From Strongylocentrotus droebachiensis (Eukaryota > Echinodermata > Echinoidea > Camarodonta > Strongylocentrotidae), in NCBI GenBank assembly GCA_035222895.1, contig JAVYIG010007870.1:1-64000 (forward strand): a stretch of DNA of 64,000 nt, given 5' to 3'. Positions 32,301 to 44,300 of the stretch are shown in pieces. Position 1 is the first letter of the stretch, and every line of letters begins with the position of its first letter. The notes beneath the pieces were generated by a model, which was not told the DNA's origin, searched no databases, and was given only the letters and a program-made list of their open reading frames with translations. A program made the position numbers and the translations under genes.

Positions 32301-35300
32301 TTCAGATAACATCATCCAGATATCTCCTCTTCTTGTCTTTGGTACACCTATATTCATGAACAGAAATTGAAAGATAAACATGCATGATGTAATATCTGGA
32401 ATGGCTTTCACAATACAAGAAATTCCTGTTGATTATATTTTTTTTGCAAAAAGCAATGCTTTCTTGCAGTCCTTTTTCACATCCAATATAAATAAACTAC
32501 CAGTTTATAACCATTGTAAATATTCAATTACTTTGGGCCAGAAACTTACATCAGACATTCTTTAATAAACAAACATGAAATGTTCCCATCATATTAGGAA
32601 GAGTGACTAAACTTAACTACAGACATTCCCATGAGAGTCTTATAAACACATTTCATTTGGCTAAAGCTGCTACTAATAACCCTATTGTCTATATACAGTT
32701 TTCTTTATTAGCAAATGAGAGGAAGAGTTTGATCAAATATTGTACTCTGAATGACAAATAAACTGAAAAATAATACTGCACAATATGATACAACAAGAGA
32801 AGGGCAGCAGAAGCTAACATAACAACTGAGGTATAGAGCATTCAGTCCTAGTAGTGTCACAAAGCACCAACACAAAAGGATCTATACATGATTATATGTC
32901 GTAAACAAGACAACTGCCTCAATAAACTGTATTACCAGAAGCTTTCTCAAATTTGTCAATTGTCCAAAGTTACGATAGTTTCATGCAGCAAAATAGTTCA
33001 TTCATTCTGAATTTGGCAATTAGCAAAAGTTTCTTTCCGCAAAAATGGCCATTCACAAATGTTTCTGGGTCTACAGTAATTTTGTCTAAAAAAACAATGA
33101 CTTATCAAATTATAAACTGTCATCTATGCTCTTACCCTCTTTGAATAATTTGTTGATCTCATCATAAGGTATGATGGTGTTAGCTCTGTTGGGTAAGGCT
33201 ATTAGTTTATCCCATTGTTTAGTGACCTCTTTGAGACATGGTGTGATCTCCTCATAGTCCAACTTCATCTTCTTCTCATTCACTGCATCTTGACGAGCTG
33301 GTAATAAGATCATGAAAGAAAATAGTTGAAAATATGTGTGTGCGCAAGAGTAAATAGTAGTTTACATGAAGGCTTGTTTAGAAATTATTATAAATTGCTC
33401 CCCCCCCCCCCAAAAAAAAAAAAAGAAGAAGAAGAAGAAAGAAACAGGACACTGGAGATGCTCAATTGGTTTATGATGAAATTTGAAACCAAGTTCTTTC
33501 TGCACAATTAGTAAAAAAAAAAAAAACTACCTGTTTCAGTAATTTTTCAAATGATGGTGAAGAAAGAGCTCATTTATAAATGAAACGGGACGATGGGGGG
33601 GGGGGGGGGGCAATAGGCAATATTGTGTGTGTGTGGGGCGGGGGGGATGCACATACCAGCCCCTACATGTATTTTGATTAATGTATTACAGTGATGTGCA
33701 TTACTCATGGTTATTTTTGTTAATATTCTTATCTGAATGAGCTTGTGGAAATGGCCTTGTATTTCACACATCATCTAATCATAATCATAATTATAAAATG
33801 GGTTCAAGAATGTAGGCAGTCTAATTGGTCAAGTGACACCACATGACTATGCGTCTCTCTTTACTACCTTGCCTACCGTGCAAAAGAAGTTCCCATCAAA
33901 AAGAGATAATACATGGCTGAGATGTGTATCTCTGATGCCTACATAATTAAGGCACTATGAAACGCACATAATTTCAAATGGCAAGGACATTGATGCGCAC
34001 ATAATTGTTTGGCTAGGCTATGTACTGTGATGTCATTCAAATCTTATGGCGGCACCCATGACTGTGCGACTCTTGGCAACTTGATCTGGTATTTTGCTTA
34101 TTTCTCGACTTATATTGATATTGCTGATCCATTTTATAAATAAAATAATTCATGATTTGAAGCTTGTGCATTAGTGATATAAGACTGCACTTGGTTAATT
34201 CACAGTTAACTGGATAATGAACTTGACTTGCAAACATAAATTTTTTGTAATACTGTGCTCATAAATCTGTTCTTTCTCATCAATCCAAAAAACAGAAGAT
34301 AATAATAATAATAATAATATATTCATTTGTAAAGCGCAATAACTATATGGATATATTCTATTGCGCTGCAAAAGCTCATAAATGCTGTGCCATACATACT
34401 ATATGAACAAGTGAGTTTTCAGTCTCGATTTAAAGTTTTCTAGTGATGGGACTTTCCTTATTTCTAGTGGTAATCTATTCCATAATCTAGGGACGGCACA
34501 AAGAAAATACTGGTCTCTGAGGGGTACTTTGGTTAATATGGGGGAATTTGCAACATAAATGTGTCTTGTGTACTACAAAGGTTACGACCATGAGTTTGAG
34601 ACTTGATTTTCAACACTTCAGTAACATAACTAGGAGCATAACCATTTAGAGCTTTGTAAACTATCATTAATATTTTGAATGTGATTCTCTGGCGAACTGG
34701 CAACCAGTGTAGTTCCTTTAGAAGTGGGGTTATTCCAGAGAACTATGGGAGGCTGCAAATTAGTTGTGCACATGTATTTTGGACCTGCTGTAACTTGGAT
34801 ATTAGGGTTAGGGTTAGGAAGATCCTATGTGAGCTGTAACTGCATAACAAAATTTAGCTCAGCACACGGCTTGTCTATTAATTTTGAATGACACCACAGA
34901 AGTAAATATTAGTGATTAAACCACTCTGAAACAAACACTAACCTTGTATTTTCTTGTTTTCTTTCTCCATACGGTTGAGTATAATCTGTTCCCTGATGGC
35001 TCGCTGCCACAGCGCCTTAACTGCTAGTCTGGAGGAGAATCTCTTTATAACAGGGCTAGATTTGAACTCAATCTTTGCCTCATCTTCTTCCTCCTGCTCA
35101 TCAAACACACTCTCGCTCTGGTCTGCAAACCCTGTACATGTTAATAGAAGAAAAAAAGAACCTTTTGAAGCATGTCCTCTATGTCTTGCACTCTTCTGCA
35201 TTCTGTTCAAGAAATGCCATAATAGAGCTGCAATAATGATGTCATTCTGCTGATCATACTACCTTTTCACTTGATTTGGGTTTGTAATTTCTTTGCATAG

Positions 35301-38300
35301 GTTGACACAAGCTTTATTTTTAAAATAGGAACAATAAAATCACACTAAATCTCCAAGAAATCCTTTCTCATATAAATGAACAATATTTGTTACAAAAATA
35401 TACAAGAGAGATATAATGAAGATACATGTATTCTTGACATGGTGTAAATCCTTTTTACCATGACATGGGCAGAGTCATTTTCCTGATTCTGTGACATACC
35501 AGGCGAACTTGTACATGTATCATGCAATAAGTTCTAGTTGGAAAGACGTTTTAGTTCAGTAACAAAACCTTTACTTTTCAATGAGGGAAATCATCATAGC
35601 TGAGAAGGCAAAACTTGTATTTGGTGAAAAATATATTTTCAGTAGAACAATAATAACTTATTTATTTAAAAATACTAACATAAAGCAGTTGACAATTCTA
35701 TCAAATTTATGCAAAACCTTCACCCCAGAAGCACAACAACTTATTTATACAATTTGCATTCTGACAATTATAGTACAAAAGATGATAGCAGGTGAATGAA
35801 CTACTTCATCCTCACACACACGTGGGAAAGAAGCATCAATACATTTTTTAATACATTTACTTGATAAACAACTTTGCAAAGTATGTCACGTTACAAGGAA
35901 ATTGCAATGCCCGTGTCGTACTGAGTCACTGTACATTATGCTATGAATATCTTGGGTGGGAAACTTGTAAATTAATGGGCACTTGGAATGTAATAACCCT
36001 ATCAGAATAACTTAAGTTATTTCTTGGGGTAAGGTTTCCTATGACCCAATTATTCTTGTCCTTCTTTGCATATTACTCTTCTATTACAGTTTCTACCCTA
36101 TTTCTTGACAGATAATATGCATGTTCATTTTAGATAAATGAACACGACCTTTCACTTGAAAAGTGTACCTAGTTGATTGCATATGACCTTTGCATAGTAC
36201 CTTTAAGAAATCATGTCCTTTATGGCTTAAACCATTTACTCTTTCTTACTACACACGTCTCTGTGGATCGCTGTGAAATAGAAATATAATATAGCACTCA
36301 AAGATACAGCAGACTGACCAATGTACCGTAGTCTGACTTACGAGAAGGTGCCTTGCTCTCGCTCATGGGGGTGACAACCCGGTTGAAGATTGCCTGTCGC
36401 CATGATGTACGGGTGCTGGAGGTCATGAGTGGGGTACAGGGGCTGTGTCCCTGGGGGCTCAGGAGGTGAGCTCGTCCACCTACACTCATGGCCCTACAAG
36501 CAGAGATAAAAAGGAGAGAAATATTATAATAAATGAAAGTGCCTTCTTGGATTCAAGAACATAAACATTCAAATGATCCTTTCAATTTATATTTTGTTGG
36601 ATTCAGTCAATTCTACTTCTTGATTTGACCAGAAAAGAAACTGACTAAATTACAACATTATAAGCGGTGTCACACAGAAAAATCCTGACCCATCTTGAAT
36701 AAACCAGATTTTAGAAATCTAGTTTTTTTTTCATTTACGTCGGTGACAGACTGGTGACAGACAGGCTACGAATAATCTGGATAACTAAAATCCAGATTTT
36801 CGATGGGCCATTGCGCATGTGCCGTTTAGGTAGATAAGCATTGTGATAATCATAATCACACGTTCAATCATTAAATGCGCGCTAATATAATTGTGCGCAG
36901 GTTATGATAGATTGTTAAAAACCCTATGCCAGCCAATCACGTTAAGCTTACACTGACCTTTCAAGGGATTATTTCAACATTGGTGTCAGAGAGAAAAATC
37001 ACTTAAAAAAACGCTTGAAAAATCTTTTCAAGAGAGAATTATCTTGCTTCATATGAGGATTTTTGAAGGGATATTTGAAGGGATAATTGGTGACAGACAG
37101 CCAATTAAGAGGATAATAAAAATCTGGATAACTAAAATCCAGATTATTGGCCTCTGTGTGACACTGCCTTATGAGTATTATAAAGACATGGACTGTGTAC
37201 ATAAACATTTTTAATCAAGATTAGTTAAATGGCCAGTCATATCTCATAAAATTTCAAATTTTTCTTTTTTTCTAGACACACCTGTATACAATTTTCCCTT
37301 TATATTACAATAAGTTACCTTGATGATGATTTTGCACATATTCCATGAGGATTCAAGTCATGACTTTTACATTCCCAGAGCAGAAAAGTGATATCAATCT
37401 TTATCAAATCGCTAATTTGCATTCAGCCTATGTGATACATATCACTGTTTCCTGAAATTATGCTAAACATTATAATTCCATGGATTACTTATTTTTCATG
37501 CGATTTTGATGAAACTTTTTTAGGTTAAATTTTGCTCTATTTATTCAATTCAACTTGCAGACACTTTAAATCATTTTTCTCTGTCCATATGGTTCGAGAT
37601 TTCATGCTGACATTAATGTATCTCACAAACATGTACATGTACATCATTCCAATTAGCTATATGTACAGTGTGATATGTCTTGGGATACTAAGAAATAGAT
37701 TCTGAGATATCATACCGTATGGGTTGTGAACTGCAAAAAAACTCCTCATTATAAAATATCTGTGGTATGAAAATATCCATGTTCAAAAAGAGATCATCTG
37801 CAACTAACTCCATTTCCTACCTGATCAGGGGTGGCTTCTGCCTAGGGGCTCTGAGGGCTTTGAACTGCTCCCCTTCAAATTGAAACGAAGACCTTGGCGA
37901 AGTGGGTGTGGTCGGGGTGAGGGGCGTGTCACCCAGTGTTCTACTCCTCTGCCTCATCGGTAGCATTGTGACTATGGAAGATGGTACAGTGTCAGCTGAT
38001 TGCTGCTTGGTAGGGTGATGTGGGTGGTTGTGGTTGTGGTGCGAGGGGTGGGGTGGGGGTCTCCTACCCTCAGGAACGTCAGCATTCTCACTGGAGGTAG
38101 TAGAGGAGGTGGTAGAGGAGGTGGTAGAGGAGGCGGTGGAAGTGGTTGAAGTGGTCGATGAAGGGCTGGTCAGGGGAGATACTGGGTTCACTTGAGGGGG
38201 TGGCGTAGGGCATGGTGACCCAGCCGGAGACTCCTAAAGGGAATACAAGAGAAAAAGATAATTATCTTTCAGCAAAAGGCATTAAACACTTATTTGGTTA

Positions 38301-41300
38301 GATTATTCTTCTTTTCAACTGAATTACATGTAGGCTCCAGTTTTCAACATTCTGCCAAATATTGTATCCAACTCTCCAAAGTGGCTTGCATTTTAAGAAC
38401 ATTTGAAAAATCAAAGCTCATATCCACTACACAGGTTAAATATACCCAAAATAATCTTAGAGCTGACCATTTTTTTTTAAAGAATATGCACTATTTTAAT
38501 GTTAGTTTCTTATCTGCAATTATAAGAACGTTATAATAATAATGATATTGATAATGATAATGATAATGGTGATAACGATAACGATAACATTAACGATAAC
38601 GGTAATAAGTCAACGCAAAGAGAAGCATCCCTCGCCGGGTACAAATGGCCTATATTTAGCAACTTTTGCATATTTAATGAGCTATGAACTTTGACCTTTG
38701 GACTACATACTCCGAAATCAAACTTAGGCTGTGATTTGATTCCATGTACCTTCATATCATTAAAAGCTGTCATACATTACTTAAGTTATCGAATGGAAAC
38801 CAGATTTGTTACGAATGGAAGGACGAAAGAACGGACTGCAGCGTTGCTACGGTATATCCCCTCCAACTTTGTCGGCAAGGGATAATGATATGTTTTGTTT
38901 ACCCAGAGTAGCCTCATCAGTATTTATACTGTTCTCCCTGACGGCCCTGCAATCACATCATTATTAACACTGCTTGAAACAGATTTTAAAGAGATGTGGG
39001 GGGATTCGGAATTGAACTTGAATACAACGCTTCTCAAATTTAATTTTAAAAGATGAAATAAAATGAAAATCAGTGTAATCCATTATTATGTTCGCAATTT
39101 TTGTTTTCTTGTTTGTTTGCTTGTTTGTTTGTTTGTATTTGGTTATTGTAGATCTTTTTTTCCTTCTCTTCACTCACCTCTCTTCCATTCTGCATCATGT
39201 GCCTGTCTGGACTACCTCGATGCTTGTTCTGAAAAACAGTACACAAGTTTGATTTTTAATATGAGATTCTGGAACAGGTCAGACAAAATACCGGTAAATG
39301 AAAAGTTAGTATATTAAACTTGACGTGGACATAAATTTATGGTCAAAATGTACAAGTTAAAGATTTGCAACAGATCATAAACACATCTGCAGGAAAACAT
39401 AAGATATGACATCAATGTAATCAACCCATTACCTAAGGGAACTGGGTGGTTTCTGTATAAATTCTATGGGAATGAAAGAATTTAGTAGTCAACTTGTATC
39501 AACAGTAGTCCCTTAATTTTCATGAAAAGTACAATTTCCGTTGATTTTTTTATTTTTTAATTTTAAATTGTTTTGTTTTTGGAAAGGGGGGAGGGGTTGT
39601 TGAAGTTGGCAATCAAAATCTGACATGCTTGTTGCATTATTCTAAGTTAGTATCATGTAACATATAGAAACCAAATTTCATAGTCCATTAGCAGTGAAAA
39701 AGAGAAATTTTGCCAAATAGCTCAAAATAGTATCTGACCTCTTTAAGAGTATAAACATATTTGTTTTGAGGGATCAAATGACCTAATTTATATTAATCAA
39801 AGTGAGTTTGAATAAACAAGGAATACATGGTTTAGTTGACACTATGCCATTCATAAATTGCTGCATCACAACACGGATTATAAGAGGTATGTTCAAATAT
39901 AAAATAGTACAAAACAATAAGAATTCTCTTATTTATCATTTAACAACTAACTATAAAAATCACTGCTGGCATCTAATAATTTAACAACCACACACAAGAA
40001 AAATTCCAATAACTGCATGATATATGATGTCTTAAACTACACTAACACCCAGATGACCGTGTACATGTACTACTGGTATCATTTCATTTTCACTTTGTTC
40101 AGAAATTAATTAGTTTCAATCATCTTGTAAAATTCAAGTATCAATCATCTTGTAAAACTCAAGTATCAATACAAAATCAAGAAGCATCCAGCTCATGACG
40201 ACATGAACAGTACCCCATGTGTCTCTGACACAAATTGTTCATATGATCATGTCATCACATGCAAAACCAATGCTATACTGTACTTCATAATGATAAGCAA
40301 CCCAGGCATGTGAGCAATGCTATTTTGATTGCAAACATACCAAGTCAATAAATATCAATCATATCACAAAGCCAACCATGAAATTGATGAGCTTATCCTA
40401 TACTGTCATGATGCTGGAATATTTGTGTAACATTAACAATGTTTACAATGGATCAGTAGAACAAGGTGCACAGGGGGCACACCCTCCCTTTTCAATCGGC
40501 AAAAAGGGGGAAAAGACAAATAATGGAGGATAAGGAGAAAAGGAAAAGAGAGGAAAAGAGAGGAAAAGGACTCAAGAAGATGGTTAGACCCCATCCCAAA
40601 ACCTCCCAGACTTACATTTCATCCACCTTGTAAGCCTGCCGACGCCCCCCCCCCCCCCCCCCATGGCAAAATGGGTGAAAGACAGAAAAACAGAAGAAGA
40701 AGGGGATAAGAGGAGAAAGATCTTCAGAAGATGGTAATACCCCTTTTTAAAACAAAAAACTTCCCCCACTTCCTCACCTAGTATGATTGTTGTTCCCCCC
40801 CCCCCCTACAATAAAGCTGATTTAAAAAGAACATTGACGTACGAAGGAGATATGGGTTAACGGTAATGCCTTCTTGGCTCGAAAAAGATGATATGATAGA
40901 AGAAGAAGAAGGAGGAGGAGGAGGAGGAGGAGGAGGAGGAGGAGGAGGAAGAGGAGGAAGAGGAAGAGGAGGAGGAGGAGGAGGAGGAGAAGAAGAAGAA
41001 GAAGGAGAGGGAAATAATGATGAGATGATGGCGATGACAATGATGATGATAATGATGATGATAATGATGATGAAGGAGATAAGAGGGAGAAGAACAGGAA
41101 GTAAGAGAGAAGGAAAGGGATCAGAAGAAGGGAGAAGGGGAAAGGGGAAGAGAAAACATTGCAAAAGAGAAGTAGGAGGAGAAGAAGAAGGAGAAGAAGA
41201 AGAAGGAGAAAAAGAAGAAGGAGAAAAAGAAGAAGGAGAAGGTGAAGGAGGAGAAGAAGGAGAAGAACATGAAGGCAATGAAGGAGTTCTAAAGGAAAAA

Positions 41301-44300
41301 TATAGAAGGACAACAAGAAGGAAGGAGGAGAACAAGAAGGAGGAGAACAATAAGAGCTTCTTGTATTAGCTGATCCTTTGCACAGTGATCTCTTCCATCT
41401 ATCTAGCCACTTCAGAATATTATTTTTTCAATACCAAAGAGATCAAACTCTGTTAAAGATCACTGCACTGGGGAAGATCATTCTACATAAAACGTCAACT
41501 TAATACTGGCATGAGTGAACACTTTCAGCTAGTGATTGTCAAATGACGTTATCTGTTTATGCTGGTGCCTACGCAAGCAATAGTGTCCAATCAGATGTAT
41601 CTAATGTGATCTATGTTTGTGACTTGGACTCGTCTCTATCTGTCCTCAAGCTTTAAAGGTATATGGACAGTGATTTTAAAGGGTGAAATCCATCGGCTTT
41701 TCTTACTTCAAATCGGCAAATATAATTCTATCACTGATAGACTTATTCATAAAGTCAAACTTTATGAAGTGAGAAATATGAGTCTTCTTTTCAATAAGAA
41801 TATGCATCTAACTACAAAAGTTTTCACAATATAAACATACCTTAGGATTCAAAGTATTCAGTAATTAGGAGTTCTTATCCTCATGCTTATCGTTGAGTCT
41901 CAAGCATACATCAAATTAATCACAAAGCTGTCCTTATATTTCTTTCGATATGTCCAGTTACTTCCTAATTTTAATTTCACAATTTTAAAACCCAGTTGCT
42001 GATGTAAGGCTGAAGTCTGGGGTGAACAAGAAACCTGATGGATGACACCATCTTTAAAATCTGATCAAAAATTGGATTTATACCTGCAAACACGTGTGCA
42101 GATGTTGCATAAACGTAAGAAGACAAGCTAGGGTAAGTGTCTGGTGCAGTACACCATTCCACTGATCTGTTTTTAAGGGTCACATTGGTTGTTTTCCATC
42201 ATGAAATCATAGTCATACTATCTGTCTATTTCATATTTGTCTTCTGTACTTTGTATTTTTGACTTAAATCACAAGTGAAATTTGCCCTCTAACAGTAAAG
42301 TCACTACTTTTCAAAAATGTTGTTTACTTTTTTTTAAATTCATAATGTGAAACCTCAATATTAAAAGAATCAGAAAGAAGGAGACTGAAATATTTGTCTC
42401 AAAATCATCATTAAGACTGCGCCGTTGTCAACAAATGCTAGAAAGTAGTAGGTCTTAAAGTTTCAAATCCCTCTTTCTTCAGTTCTTTCTGACAACTTTT
42501 TATTTATATACAAATCATAATGTCAAAAATTATGTAATATTGGTACAGTTGGAAAAGTACATTAAAATATCCTTCTGAAGGAATCCCTCACATAACATAC
42601 ACCTATACAATGTAGGTACTTATATATAATATACAGGTTCTTGTTTACACATTTAGTTTTTTCTTTGGGTCTTTACATGTTCTGTTTGTAATCATTTGTG
42701 ACATAAACTAGGAACAATTTTTGATAATAAAGTATTCACATCCTTTGATAAATAAAGTGTATCAAATTGAATTTACTTTGATTTGAATTCAATTAGTTTA
42801 CATCTGTGAATTTTTTTACCAAAAGTCACTCTAAGTCATAATTCGAAAAGACATAAACATACGTAGTTCAGGGGTGATAATGAGCACTTTAAAAAAAAAA
42901 GGGAAACGCTCTCGGCGGTCTTGCCTGCATTAACGCAATTCGATATGATGAAAAATTGAGGTTTGGACATTATTTATAGGCAGGGTGGCCCATTCGAGGG
43001 GTGGCCAATTAGCATGCCCTCAAATATGAAATCAGCTGAATATAATCAGCATTATGAAGTAAATATTGACTAAAAACAGAAGAATTATTTACTATTATTT
43101 GTACCAAGATTAATTGATAACTTTCATGAAATATGAACAAATAACAAAAATTGATTAATTAATTCTCGTATTAAGTTTTGAAAAACATAATTCAAGTCTA
43201 CTGACCTAAAATGACCTTTGACCTTGAATTTGTGACCTGGAATTTGTGTCATATGATTTGTGATACTTGATAACTCTTGCTTACAAGTTTCATGGAATTT
43301 GAACAAACACTTTTGAAATTGTGCTAAAAGTTCAAACCCTTGATGTTGATGACACAACAAAGTCTAAATATGCACACCTGAAGTAACACTTGACCTTGAC
43401 TTCGTAACCTAAAAGACTAATCACATAATTGGCGATACTTGATAACCCTTATGTTCAAGTTGCATGGACTGGGAATGTATACTTTTAAAATTATGCTAAA
43501 ATTTCAAAATCTTGATGTTGATGCCACAACAAAGTCTAAGGGTGTGTTTATCGGGTCTTGCCACTAGATATGTACATATCGAACCCCACTATAAAAATGT
43601 TATTTTCGGGATGTCGCGTTTATCGTCTCTTCACGATTCAAATTAAAGGCTGTGTCTCTGCGCAGCTGCTTTGCGCCGTTTGACCCGGAAAGCAGAGAGT
43701 TGCTCGGAGGTCAACTAGGGCATGGCACATGGTGCGCACTATTTCGCTGAGCCGGAAATTAGCCGGGGAAGGTCCGATTTGTATGTGGGGTTCAAAACAG
43801 CTTTGTGTTTATCATCTCTCAGAAACGTGATTCTGGCTGTATGTCACATTCAAAACACACCCTTTTGCGTCTTTAGATATGCCCATATCTAAAGATGTTT
43901 AAAAAAGGCTTTGCGTTTATCACCTTCAAAATTTGCCTGAAAGACGTTTGAGAAACCTGATTCTAGGCAAAAATTTCGTCAATAAACACACCCCTAAGTT
44001 TGCAGACCGGAAATGACCTTTGACCTTGACTTTGTGACCTGAAATTCTCCTCACATGATTGGGGATACTTGATAACCCTTCATTCTATGTTTCATTGAAT
44101 AAGAAATTATACTTTCAAAAAAATATTAAAAATTCAAAAACTTAACCTCAGGTTAAGTTTTTGATGATGCCACAACATAGTCTAAGTTTGTTGACCTGAA
44201 ATGACCTTTGACCTTGACTTTGCGACCTAAAATTCTCCTCACATTTGGAATATTTGATACGGTAATCCTTTAGTCCAAGTTTCATTGAATAAGAACTTAT

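Noticed and set aside
34802-34818. Interstitial telomere
   Set aside because: Fewer than three perfect units, inside ordinary intron sequence.
40778-41369. Overlapping long open frames on both strands (up to 190 codons)
   Set aside because: Products of the GGA/GAA/GAT repeat; no domain and no splice context.
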